Shown here: positions 1-6,767 of the stretch, in pieces
Position numbering within the stretch: position 1 is the first letter of the stretch
Layout: every line of letters starts with the position of its first letter
Made by a program: the position numbers and the translations under genes
Source: Sulfurimonas sp.
GTDB taxonomy: Bacteria > Campylobacterota > Campylobacteria > Campylobacterales > Sulfurimonadaceae
Direction: 5' to 3'
DNA length: 9,313 bases
Assembly (NCBI GenBank): GCA_024762705.1
Contig: JANTGW010000030.1
Coordinates: 1-9,313, forward strand
The notes under the pieces: generated by a model
Told to the model about the DNA's origin: nothing
Database searches by the model: none
Seen by the model: the letters and a program-made list of their open reading frames with translations, nothing else

Positions 1-227
1 TCTTCTACATGTTCTACATCTGCCGCTATAGCTGCATCAATATCAGAGCGTTTTTTGTATTTTGCATGATATACACCCAAAATAAGTGATGTAATAACTG
101 AAGCACTAAACAAAAAGTTGTAGTCAAGCAATTTGGGAGCTGCTACATAAATTATACTTGTGAACATGAAAAAAATTGCTAAATATCCAAATGTAGAAAT
201 TATAAAACGCTTGAATGAGTCCTTTAG
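1..227 (-). CDS. Small membrane protein, partial at left edge, 5' end unresolved
   Basis: An open frame runs from a stop at 228-230 to the window edge. Its translation has two hydrophobic stretches: one around KRFIISTFGYLAIFFMFTS and one around FLFSASVITSLILGVY. A basic patch (AKYKKR) and an acidic helix-like tail (DIDAAIAADVEHVE) follow. This fits a small inner-membrane protein with two membrane segments and a cytoplasmic tail. I do not recognise the family. The only ATG in frame (165-167) lies inside the first hydrophobic stretch and has no Shine-Dalgarno. A good Shine-Dalgarno (AAAGGA, 220-225) is present, but no usual start codon follows it in this frame. An ATG at 241-243 opens a different frame that would join this one after a one-base shift near 221-222. 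The gene may therefore be frameshifted, mis-sequenced or started unusually. Confidence 0.5.
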
Positions 228-241
228 TTAAATAAAAAGAC

Positions 242-247
242 ATTATA
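242..247 (-). promoter_or_regulatory. -10 promoter element for the left-edge gene
   Basis: The minus strand carries TATAAT here, followed about 17 nt downstream by an AAAGGA Shine-Dalgarno (220-225). No -35 is recognisable, which is usual for sigma-70 promoters in Campylobacterota. If this is used, transcription starts near 233-236, and the ATG at 241-243, which overlaps the -10, would not be transcribed. Confidence 0.45.
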
Positions 248-297
248 CTATTACAACATTAATATAGGAGGCTATTCTTTAGAAAAATCAATTTTGG

Positions 298-387
298 TGG
301 TGGACGAGGAGAGATTCGAACTCTCGGTACAGTTACCCATACGCATCCTTAGCAGGGATGTGGTTTCAGCCACTCACCCACTCGTCC
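298..387 (-). tRNA. serT-like tRNA-Ser(GCU): tRNA-Ser (anticodon GCU)
   Basis: On the minus strand a 90-nt class II tRNA folds with acceptor GGACGAG/CTCGTCC (7 bp), a 3-bp D stem GGT/ACC, anticodon stem CATCC/GGATG around loop CTGCTAA (anticodon GCT), a variable region of about 18 nt, and T arm GAGAG-TTCGAAT-CTCTC. The long variable region and GCU anticodon identify a serine tRNA reading AGU and AGC. CCA is encoded at 298-300. Position 73, the discriminator, reads A, whereas the serine tRNAs I know from E. coli carry G. It lies between pyrF and the left-edge gene and has its own -10 at 402-407. Confidence 0.95.
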
Positions 388-401
388 TTTTTGAGAACGT
401 G

Positions 402-407
402 ATTATA
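402..407 (-). promoter_or_regulatory. -10 promoter element for tRNA-Ser
   Basis: The minus strand reads TACTATAATC, with TATAAT at 402-407, placing the transcription start around 394-396, just before the tRNA 5' end at 387. It sits in the 43-nt gap between the pyrF stop and the tRNA. No -35 is evident. The tRNA could also be reached by readthrough from pyrF. Confidence 0.55.
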
Positions 408-430
408 GTAATAATTTAATAATACTTAGC

Positions 431-1114
431 TTAAAGTTGCCCTATTATTTTTGCAACGACTTCAGCAGGATTCTCAGCCTGATAAATAGGACGTCCAACT
501 ACTATGAAGTCCACAAGTGCTTCCTTTGCATAAGCTACATCGGCAACTCTTTTTTGGTCACCCGCGTCTTCACCAAAAGGACGTATACCCGGTGTAAGTG
601 TCATAAATTCTTTACATGTAAGCTCTTTGATTGCCTTACTTTCATATGCTGAACAGACGACACCATCAAGTCCGCTTTCCATGGCATCTTTAGCAAATTG
701 ATTTGCTTTTGTAGCAATGTCAGTTTCATAAACTTCGCGAAATTCATCTTCGCTAAATGAAGTCAACGCTGTAACTGCTAAGACTATGGGGCGCTTCTCA
801 TACTTTTGCAGTCTTTGCATCACTGTACTCATTGCACGCTTTCCTGCACTTGCATGTACATTGAACATATCAACACCTAGTCCCATTATGGACTCTGCGG
901 CATCTGCCATTGTATTTGGGATATCATAAAGTTTAAGGTCTAAAAATATTTTAAAATCGGGATTTATTTGTTTGATGGCTTTTAAAAATGCTTCACCATC
1001 ACGAATGTAGGTACGAAGTCCGACTTTGAGCCAGACATCGTAATCTTTTATTTTCTCTATTAATGCTAAATTTTCTTCTTTGGTCGGTAAGTCAAGGGCA
1101 ACACATAATTCCAT
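431..1114 (-). CDS. pyrF: Orotidine-5'-phosphate decarboxylase
   Basis: Converts OMP to UMP, the last step of de novo pyrimidine synthesis, in the cytosol as a TIM-barrel dimer. From the ATG at 1114 the protein has 227 residues, normal for the short bacterial form. It shows the N-terminal substrate Asp in ALDLP (D8), the Lys in WLKVG (K30), the catalytic D59-x-K61-x-x-D64 block followed by IPNT, the TPGIRP loop with a following DQKR, and the C-terminal phosphate-binding VVGRPIY. A GTG six bases upstream (1118-1120) also opens the frame. I prefer the ATG because AAAGAG lies five bases before it. That ribosome-binding site overlaps the TAA of acs, leaving a 9-nt gap, so translation is probably coupled to acs. 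Confidence 0.96.
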   Translation of the reverse strand: MELCVALDLPTKEENLALIEKIKDYDVWLKVGLRTYIRDGEAFLKAIKQINPDFKIFLDLKLYDIPNTMADAAESIMGLGVDMFNVHASAGKRAMSTVMQRLQKYEKRPIVLAVTALTSFSEDEFREVYETDIATKANQFAKDAMESGLDGVVCSAYESKAIKELTCKEFMTLTPGIRPFGEDAGDQKRVADVAYAKEALVDFIVVGRPIYQAENPAEVVAKIIGQL

Positions 1115-1123
1115 AATCACTCT

Positions 1124-3082
1124 TTATCTTACCATTGCTTCGATTTTTTCAACCACAGAAGGATCTTCAAGTGTTGAAATATCTTGAGTAATCGGCTCAC
1201 CTTTTGCAATAGAACGTAAAATACGGCGCATGATCTTTCCACTTCTGGTTTTAGGAAGACCAGGTGCAAAAACGATGTCATCACAAACAGCAATGTTACC
1301 TATCTCTTTTTTAACGATATTGTTAATGATCTTTGCTTCTTCAACCTCATCGGCCACACCTTCGTCATCTTTTAATACGATGTAAGCAAAAATACCCTCA
1401 CCTTTTATCTCATGCGGTTTACCGACAACAGCAACCTCTGCAACGTTTGGATGTTTCTTAATGGCCGCTTCGATCTCGGCAGTTCCCATTCTGTGTCCGC
1501 TTACGTTGATGACATCATCAGTACGTCCCGTAATAGTGATGTAACCGTCTTCATCATAAACAGCACCGTCACCTGTAAAATAGACAGGTTTTCCATCTTT
1601 TTCTACATCACCAAAATAAGATTTCACGAATCTCTCTTCATCACCCCACACACCGCGGATCATTGAAGGCCAAGGACGTGTTACACACATATAACCACTC
1701 TCACCTACTCCAACCTTCTCACCAGTTGCAGGGTCTAAAATCTCTGCCATTATTCCAGGAACTGGTAAAGTGGCACATGCAGGCTTAATAGGTGTCGCAC
1801 CAGGAAGTGGCGAAACGATATGCCCTCCTGTTTCAGTCTGCCAGTAAGTATCTACGATGGCACATTTGCCTCCACCCACTTCTTCATAATACCACTTCCA
1901 TGCAGGAGGATCGATCGGCTCACCGACAGTTCCTAGAACTTTAAGGCTTGAAAGGTCATACTTCGCCGGTTCATCTTCACCCATTTTATGTAACACACGG
2001 ATGGCAGTCGGAGCAGTATAGAACTGATTGATCTTATACTCTTCAACCATTTTCCATGGGCGCCCTGCATCAGGATATGTCGGAACACCTTCAAACATTA
2101 CAGTAGTTGCACCCATTGCAAGCGGTCCGTACACTATGTAAGTGTGTCCCGTTATCCAGCCGATGTCCGCTGTACACCAGTAAGTGTCATTTTCTTTAAC
2201 ATCAAACACCCACTCCATAGTCATTTGTGCCCAAAGAATGTAACCAGCCTGGTTGTGTTGCACACCTTTTGGTTTTCCTGTTGAGCCTGATGTATACAGT
2301 AAAAAGAGTGGATCTTCACTGTCCATGACTTCCGGCTCACATGTAACGTCTTGCATTTTTATGAGCTCATTATAAGAATAATCTCGCCCTTCGATCCATC
2401 TAATATCTTCATCATTTCTCTCAACGACCAAGACTTTCTCTACCGGACTACCTTCTGCAAGTGCTTCATCCACAACCGGCTTCAACATGTATGGCTTGTT
2501 CTTTCTAAAAGCACCATCAGCCGTTATCACTACTTTTGCATCAGCATCTTCTATACGGTCTTTAAGTGCCTCAGCAGAAAAACCACCAAATACTATAGAA
2601 TGAATAGCACCGATTCTCGCACAGGCAAGCATTGCATAAGCAGCTTCAGGAATCATCGGCATATAAATGACAACTCTATCACCTTTTTTGACACCAAACT
2701 CTTTTTTGAGTAAATTTGCAAAACGGTTTACATTATAGTAAAGTTCAAGGTATGTAATGATCTGCTTGTCTCCGCGGTCACCTTCAAAAATGATCGCCGC
2801 TTTGTTTTTACGCGTATCTAAATGTCTGTCAATACACTGCTCGGAAACATTCAGCTTTCCACCTTCAAACCATTTTACAAAAGGAAAATTCGATTCATCC
2901 AAAACTTTTGTGTAAGGCTCTCTCCAGCTCAGTTTTTCTTTGGCAAACCTGTCCCAAAAACCTTCATAGTCCTCTATCGCCTCATTTTGCAAATCATGAT
3001 ATTCACACATATTTTTAATTCTTGCAGTTTTTGCAAACTCTCTGTTTGGTTTAAAAATTGGTTTTTTTTCTATTTCTGACAT
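1124..3082 (-). CDS. acs: Acetyl-CoA synthetase (AMP-forming)
   Basis: Activates acetate with ATP and CoA to acetyl-CoA through an acetyl-adenylate; cytosolic member of the ANL superfamily. The 652-residue length matches typical bacterial Acs. Motifs in order: an N-terminal acetyl-CoA synthetase domain from about residue 30, the phosphate loop [11 protein letters not shown] (263-273), the acetate-pocket region DTYWQTE (W414, the Trp that limits substrate to acetate), the hinge and adenylate motif YFTGD followed by [13 protein letters not shown] (519-531), and the C-terminal PKTRSGK with the catalytic Lys at 616. That Lys is the one acetylated for control in other bacteria; no deacetylase or acetyltransferase gene is visible here. 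AAGGA lies six bases before the ATG. It is transcribed downstream of the porin but has its own -10 candidate. Confidence 0.98.
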   Translation of the reverse strand: MSEIEKKPIFKPNREFAKTARIKNMCEYHDLQNEAIEDYEGFWDRFAKEKLSWREPYTKVLDESNFPFVKWFEGGKLNVSEQCIDRHLDTRKNKAAIIFEGDRGDKQIITYLELYYNVNRFANLLKKEFGVKKGDRVVIYMPMIPEAAYAMLACARIGAIHSIVFGGFSAEALKDRIEDADAKVVITADGAFRKNKPYMLKPVVDEALAEGSPVEKVLVVERNDEDIRWIEGRDYSYNELIKMQDVTCEPEVMDSEDPLFLLYTSGSTGKPKGVQHNQAGYILWAQMTMEWVFDVKENDTYWCTADIGWITGHTYIVYGPLAMGATTVMFEGVPTYPDAGRPWKMVEEYKINQFYTAPTAIRVLHKMGEDEPAKYDLSSLKVLGTVGEPIDPPAWKWYYEEVGGGKCAIVDTYWQTETGGHIVSPLPGATPIKPACATLPVPGIMAEILDPATGEKVGVGESGYMCVTRPWPSMIRGVWGDEERFVKSYFGDVEKDGKPVYFTGDGAVYDEDGYITITGRTDDVINVSGHRMGTAEIEAAIKKHPNVAEVAVVGKPHEIKGEGIFAYIVLKDDEGVADEVEEAKIINNIVKKEIGNIAVCDDIVFAPGLPKTRSGKIMRRILRSIAKGEPITQDISTLEDPSVVEKIEAMVR

Positions 3083-3128
3083 TCATATTCCTTAAAGTAT
3101 TTCGTCTTTTTTTGCTCTTATTACATGG

Positions 3129-3134
3129 ATTATA
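3129..3134 (-). promoter_or_regulatory. -10 promoter element for acs
   Basis: The minus strand reads TTGTTATAATCC, with TATAAT at 3129-3134, about 47 bases before the acs ATG. A -35 is not recognisable, but T-rich DNA lies upstream. The site lies between the porin stop and acs, so acs can probably be transcribed independently of the porin. Confidence 0.5.
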
Positions 3135-3142
3135 ACAAAGAA

Positions 3143-3165
3143 TAAATCAAATTTTCCTTGATTTA
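3143..3165. repeat. 8-bp inverted repeat between porin and acs
   Basis: TAAATCAA (3143-3150) and TTGATTTA (3158-3165) are perfect inverted arms around a 7-nt spacer. The right arm includes the porin stop codon, and the left arm ends eight bases upstream of the acs -10. It could be a weak AT-rich transcription terminator or attenuator for the porin, or an operator for acs. The stem has only two G-C pairs and no strong U tract follows, so a terminator role is uncertain. Confidence 0.4.
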
Positions 3166-4512
3166 AAAATTATAGTTGATAATGAATCTGTATTCATTCC
3201 ACCCTTTATCACCGGTAGCGTCTTGAGCAAATTTTCTTGGAAAGTTCGCGCGTGCTCTTAACTCTAAACCTTTCATACTTTTAGGGTAGTATTTTACATC
3301 ATACCCCGCTTCAGTGGTTATTCTAGCCAAACCATATCCGCTATATTCATCCATATCATATGTACCGTAATAAACAAGTGCATTAAGATTCAATCCGTCT
3401 CTTTTAAAGTCATATTTCAAAGTGTATTTCCAAGCATCCGTTCCTGCTAAAAACTGATGTCGAACCACCATATCAACTGTATAAGCAGGCATACCTCCAA
3501 ACTGTGTATTGATCGCATTTTTATAAACATCATCTGTTGCACTATTGCTGCCGATATGAGAATAAGATACATCAGCACTCAGTCCTTTATAGTTTGCACC
3601 TGTTTTTAACGCAATATAACTCGAATCGATCACGCCATCTCCACCCATTGCACTGTAGCGCATATACTTTTTACCTACACTGTTTTGTTTGATATACTGT
3701 ATTTTTACAAAAGGGTGTATTTCATCATTAAGCAGACACTGCCAATTTACACCGCTTTCAAGATAAAGCGTATTATAAAGATCCCATGTATAATCATTTG
3801 AAAGAGTAGCAAAGAAGTTTTTCGTTTTATATTTTAAAAGCAAATTCGTTATTCCTGATGTCTTCTTACCAGTTGTCAATGTTCCTATATTGTAATATTT
3901 ACCAGTTTCAAATGGAAGAGATGAATACCCTGATGTTGTTGAAACTATGCCGCCGTTGAGAAATAAATTACTATATGTTCCATAAGCGACACGGGTTATT
4001 TGTGCTATTTGCAATGTAAGATTTTTGATATCTTTGTTTACCAGTTTATAAGCTTCAAAAGTATTTGGCACCATTCTACCATCATCACTGCCTATCATCG
4101 GTGTATCAAATCTTTGATAGCCCAGTTTCACTTTCGTATTGGAACCAAGATCTTCAAAATCATATGTCAGATACGCTTCACCTAGCACAGAGTAACTTTT
4201 CTGATTCGTACCCAGCAAAGAAGGATCTAAAACAGATCTGTCAAATACACGAATCGCATTTGTCGTATAAAAGGCCGCTGCAAAACCAAAATTATTGAAT
4301 TGGTCACTTTCATACTTTAAATGCCCACCAAGCGCTGTGGAGTTTCTATGCGTACGTACACCTTGCGTACCTTGAAATTTTCTATCGAGATAGAACATTC
4401 TTATCTGACCTGATGCTTTCCCTTCACTAAACATTTCGGCAATACTTTGGGCTGCAAAAACACTGCTATAGTTCAACAAAAGGACAAGACTTAAAAGTAC
4501 TTTCTTCTTCAC
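3163..4512 (-). CDS. OprD-family outer-membrane porin
   Basis: A 449-residue outer-membrane beta-barrel. The first 20 residues are a signal peptide: KKK, a Leu/Val-rich core, then VFA before Ala21 as a likely cleavage site. The mature part opens with AEMFSEGKASGQIRMFYLDR and continues with HRNSTALGGHLKYES and LGYQRFDTPMIGSDDGRM. This pattern is typical of the OprD family, which is common in Campylobacterota and takes up small organic acids, amino acids or peptides in other bacteria. The remainder is alternating beta strands, and the last residue is Phe (NYNF), the signal for barrel assembly by the BAM machinery. The start is GTG with AAAGGA eight bases upstream; no better ATG is present. It precedes acs on the same strand with an 80-nt gap, so a role in uptake of acetate or related acids is possible but not shown by the sequence. 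Confidence 0.88.
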   Translation of the reverse strand: MKKKVLLSLVLLLNYSSVFAAQSIAEMFSEGKASGQIRMFYLDRKFQGTQGVRTHRNSTALGGHLKYESDQFNNFGFAAAFYTTNAIRVFDRSVLDPSLLGTNQKSYSVLGEAYLTYDFEDLGSNTKVKLGYQRFDTPMIGSDDGRMVPNTFEAYKLVNKDIKNLTLQIAQITRVAYGTYSNLFLNGGIVSTTSGYSSLPFETGKYYNIGTLTTGKKTSGITNLLLKYKTKNFFATLSNDYTWDLYNTLYLESGVNWQCLLNDEIHPFVKIQYIKQNSVGKKYMRYSAMGGDGVIDSSYIALKTGANYKGLSADVSYSHIGSNSATDDVYKNAINTQFGGMPAYTVDMVVRHQFLAGTDAWKYTLKYDFKRDGLNLNALVYYGTYDMDEYSGYGLARITTEAGYDVKYYPKSMKGLELRARANFPRKFAQDATGDKGWNEYRFIINYNF

Positions 4513-4543
4513 TATTATCTTCCTTTGAAAATTTAAAGACGGA

Positions 4544-4549
4544 ATTATA
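4544..4549 (-). promoter_or_regulatory. -10 promoter element for the porin
   Basis: The minus strand carries TGTATAATTCC with TATAAT at 4544-4549, 31 bases before the GTG start. A -35 is not recognisable. It faces away from the isomerase promoter 67 bases further on. Confidence 0.55.
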
Positions 4550-4615
4550 CATTAAAGATTTTAATTTAGCTTTGATATAGTTTTAAAAACACAACTCATA
4601 TTTAGAAAAATAAAC

Positions 4616-4621
4616 TATAAT
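4616..4621 (+). promoter_or_regulatory. -10 promoter element for the peptidyl-prolyl isomerase operon
   Basis: TATAAT lies 31 bases before the chosen ATG at 4653, giving a start of transcription near 4628. No -35 is visible. The element overlaps the right arm of an 8-bp inverted repeat (TATAGTTT 4576-4583 and AAACTATA 4612-4619) that spans the divergent promoter region. Confidence 0.55.
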
Positions 4622-4652
4622 TACGAAAAATTAATCCAATGAGGTGAAAAAG

Positions 4653-5162
4653 ATGTTTGGAAGAACAAAAGAATTAAAACAATATAATCTTAGCGAAGAT
4701 GAACTCGCAAAACTACAATATGCAAAAATCGTAACAAACAAAGGTGACATCTGGGTAAAACTTTATCCTGAAGAAACACCAAACACAGTTGCAAACTTTG
4801 CACATTTGGCACAAACAGGATTTTATGACAATCTTAACTTTCACCGTGTTATTCCAGGCTTTATGGCACAGGGCGGTTGTCCACAAGGTACAGGTACAGG
4901 CGGACCTGATTGGGCTATTGCGTGCGAAACTGACAAAAACACACACAAACATGTAAAAGGAACACTTTCTATGGCCCATGCCGGACCAAACACAGGTGGA
5001 AGCCAATTCTTTATCTGTTTTGTTCCATGTCCACACTTAGACGGTGTTCACACTGTTTTTGGCGGTATTGAAGAAAATGACAGTGAAAGTTTTAAAGTAC
5101 TTGACTCAATCGAAGGTCATGATGAGATCAAAACTATAGAAATACACGAAAAAAGAGACTAG
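4653..5162 (+). CDS. Cyclophilin-type peptidyl-prolyl cis-trans isomerase
   Basis: Catalyses cis-trans isomerisation of X-Pro bonds during protein folding. No signal peptide is present, so it is probably cytosolic. The 169-residue protein shows the cyclophilin core: NFAHLAQTGFYD, then NFHRVIPGFMAQGG containing the catalytic Arg (R65), then GTLSMAHAGPNTGGSQFFI, then HLDGVHTVFG. The position of the cyclosporin-contact Trp of human cyclophilin A is His here (H128), which predicts weak cyclosporin binding. A GTG at 4644 also opens the frame, but it lies inside the Shine-Dalgarno GAGGTGA (4641-4647); the ATG at 4653 has correct spacing and is the better start. Its TAG is followed in the same frame by queH, probably in one transcript. 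It resembles E. coli PpiB in general size and location. Confidence 0.95.
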   Translation: MFGRTKELKQYNLSEDELAKLQYAKIVTNKGDIWVKLYPEETPNTVANFAHLAQTGFYDNLNFHRVIPGFMAQGGCPQGTGTGGPDWAIACETDKNTHKHVKGTLSMAHAGPNTGGSQFFICFVPCPHLDGVHTVFGGIEENDSESFKVLDSIEGHDEIKTIEIHEKRD

Positions 5163-5174
5163 GAACACCCCATT
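5161..5174 (+). promoter_or_regulatory. Ribosome-binding site and ATT start of queH
   Basis: AGGA at 5161-5164 overlaps the isomerase stop codon TAG (5160-5162). Seven bases later comes ATT (5172-5174), which lines up with the expected N-terminal Met of QueH. No ATG, GTG or TTG occurs in this frame between the TAG and 5400. This site decides the start of queH. Confidence 0.6.
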
Positions 5175-6257
5175 TTAGTACATATCTGCTGTAGTGTCGA
5201 TTCACACTTCTTTCTGGAAAAACTGCAAAAAGATTTTCCAGAAGAAAAACTGACCGGTTTTTTTTACGATCCGAATATCCACCCCTACTCCGAATACCAA
5301 CTGCGTCTGCTTGATGTACAGCGCAGTTGTAACAAACTCGGTATAGACCTTATTGAAGGTGAATATGACTATGAGAATTGGCTTGAAGCTGTTCGGGGTT
5401 TGGAAAAAGAACCGGAAAAGGGCGCACGCTGTGAGGTATGTTTTGACAAACGTTTTACGACCAGCGCAAAAAAAGCGCTCGAACTCGGTGAAAAAAAGAT
5501 CACAACAACCCTGCTTGTAAGCCCTCTAAAATCACAAGAGCAGCTCAAACGCGTAGGTGATGAATTTCATGCTTCTCATGGAGTCGAATTCATAGCCGTT
5601 GACTACAGAAGCGGAGGCGGCACACAAGACCAAAGCCGTGTCACAAAAGAAGAACAACTCTACAGACAAGATTATTGCGGTTGTATTTTCGGACTTACCA
5701 TGCAACGGGACCAACAGAATAAACTCATGGATGAGATGTTCTCACCGATTTCAGGACAGACTCTGCCGGCATCCATTGAAGAGCGTCTTGCAATGTACAC
5801 ACAAAGAAATGAACTCGAAGATGCAGGCAAAGAGTATAAAATAATCAAACAAAAGTTTCTCAATTACAGACAGTTCAACTTTAAACTCATCAGCGGCAAA
5901 AAAAATGTACTTGAAGCCTATGCCTTAAGCTACTCAACACTTCCAAGAAAAAAAGCACAAGGGCGTATAGAATTTACATATGACGGTATTCATTATTTCA
6001 ACCGTGAAGAGATCAAATTCATTACACTCGCGACCTATAATGAACTCAGTCAATCAAACTACACATCTATAAAGGAACTTATTTACAATCCCTTAAACTT
6101 TGACAAAGAACAAGCATTAAGAGCCAAAATATCGGGTGCTGACTATGACCTAACTCTTATAATTGTAGTAGAAGAAATACCGGATTCTAAGCTCAATATC
6201 CACCTTGACGCCAAAACATATGAGGATACAAAAGAGAAACTTGTTATCTTTTCTTAA
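5172..6257 (+). CDS. queH: Epoxyqueuosine reductase QueH with C-terminal extension
   Basis: Reduces epoxyqueuosine to queuosine at the wobble base of tRNAs for Tyr, His, Asn and Asp; an iron-sulfur enzyme not homologous to QueG. From the ATT start (read as Met) the protein has 361 residues. Visible family features: LVHICC with the Cys pair C6-C7, FYDPNIHPYSEY, WLEAVRG, ARCEVCFDKR with C87 and C90, the TTTLLVSP segment, and YCGCIF with C169 and C171. These cysteines hold the metal centres in the family. Starting at the TTG at 5400 would remove 76 residues, including the essential Cys pair, so that start is rejected. The conserved QueH domain ends near residue 180; about 180 further residues have no motif I recognise and contain a charged, beta-rich part (GRIEFTYDGIHYFNREEIKF). 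The gene follows the isomerase by 9 nt and precedes fabZ by 50 nt. Confidence 0.88.
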   Translation: MLVHICCSVDSHFFLEKLQKDFPEEKLTGFFYDPNIHPYSEYQLRLLDVQRSCNKLGIDLIEGEYDYENWLEAVRGLEKEPEKGARCEVCFDKRFTTSAKKALELGEKKITTTLLVSPLKSQEQLKRVGDEFHASHGVEFIAVDYRSGGGTQDQSRVTKEEQLYRQDYCGCIFGLTMQRDQQNKLMDEMFSPISGQTLPASIEERLAMYTQRNELEDAGKEYKIIKQKFLNYRQFNFKLISGKKNVLEAYALSYSTLPRKKAQGRIEFTYDGIHYFNREEIKFITLATYNELSQSNYTSIKELIYNPLNFDKEQALRAKISGADYDLTLIIVVEEIPDSKLNIHLDAKTYEDTKEKLVIFS

Positions 6258-6269
6258 CAATAAATTAGA

Positions 6270-6275
6270 TAAAAT
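6270..6275 (+). promoter_or_regulatory. Possible -10 element before fabZ
   Basis: TAAAAT lies 32 bases before the fabZ ATG in the 50-nt gap after queH, in an AT-rich stretch. It is only a partial match to the -10 consensus, so fabZ may have its own promoter or may simply be read from the isomerase promoter. Confidence 0.25.
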
Positions 6276-6307
6276 ATCAAAAAATTATTGTTATAAGGTT
6301 TAGATGA

Positions 6308-6757
6308 ATGCTTATGGATGTTACACAAATACAAAAAATACTCCCTCACCGTTATCCTTTTTTATTAGTTGACAGAGTTACTGATATTACAAAAGGTGAA
6401 TCAATCATAGCTTACAAAAACATTTCTATTTCAGAGCCTGTTTTTCAAGGACATTTTCCGGGTCATCCGATTTATCCTGGTGTTATGATTTTAGAAGGTA
6501 TGGCACAAGCCGGCGGTGTTTTATCATTTTTAAGTATGGGCGAATTAAGCGAAGAAGAAATAGCAGACAAAGTGGTCTATTTTATGAGTATAGATAAAGC
6601 AAAGTTCAGAACCCCTGTTAAACCTGGAGACAGATTGGAGTACAGAATCTCAGTCATCAAACAAAAAGGCACTATCTGGATGCTTAAAGGTGAAGCTTAT
6701 GTTGACGATAAATTAGTCAGTGAAGCCGAACTAAAAGCCATGATAGTAGACAAATAA
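6308..6757 (+). CDS. fabZ: 3-hydroxyacyl-[acyl-carrier-protein] dehydratase
   Basis: Dehydrates 3-hydroxyacyl-ACP to trans-2-enoyl-ACP in type II fatty-acid elongation; cytosolic hot-dog-fold enzyme. The 149-residue length is standard. It opens with the FabZ signature [13 protein letters not shown] (12-24), and carries the catalytic His in [13 protein letters not shown] (H49) and the catalytic Glu in MILEGMAQ (E63). The ATG at 6308 has AAGG nine bases upstream; an ATG at 6304 is in another frame that does not encode the protein. It precedes lpxA by 10 nt. FabZ and LpxA compete for the same 3-hydroxyacyl-ACP pool, so co-expression sets the balance of phospholipid and lipid A. Confidence 0.97.
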   Translation: MLMDVTQIQKILPHRYPFLLVDRVTDITKGESIIAYKNISISEPVFQGHFPGHPIYPGVMILEGMAQAGGVLSFLSMGELSEEEIADKVVYFMSIDKAKFRTPVKPGDRLEYRISVIKQKGTIWMLKGEAYVDDKLVSEAELKAMIVDK

Positions 6758-6767
6758 AGGTTAATCA

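Noticed and set aside
1115..1120. GTG start of pyrF, adding two residues
   Set aside because: The Shine-Dalgarno AAAGAG overlaps this GTG and is correctly spaced for the ATG at 1112-1114.
2351..2713. 120-codon open frame antisense to acs
   Set aside because: It lies wholly inside the strongly conserved acs gene, has no family features and is best explained as a shadow frame; the same holds for the other antisense frames over pyrF, acs, the porin, queH, lpxA, clpX and mreB.
4644..4652. GTG start of the isomerase, adding three residues
   Set aside because: The GTG is part of the Shine-Dalgarno GAGGTGA that serves the ATG at 4653.
5160..5162. The isomerase TAG as a recoding site making a programmed isomerase-QueH fusion
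   Set aside because: No supporting stop-codon context or RNA structure is visible, and a well-placed Shine-Dalgarno plus ATT explains separate translation; kept only as an alternative in the finding.
5400..6257. queH starting at the TTG at 5400 (285 residues)
   Set aside because: It drops the N-terminal Cys pair and 76 residues of clear QueH homology, and no Shine-Dalgarno precedes it.
6258..6307. Terminator between queH and fabZ
   Set aside because: No GC-rich hairpin followed by a T tract is present; the gap is simply AT-rich.
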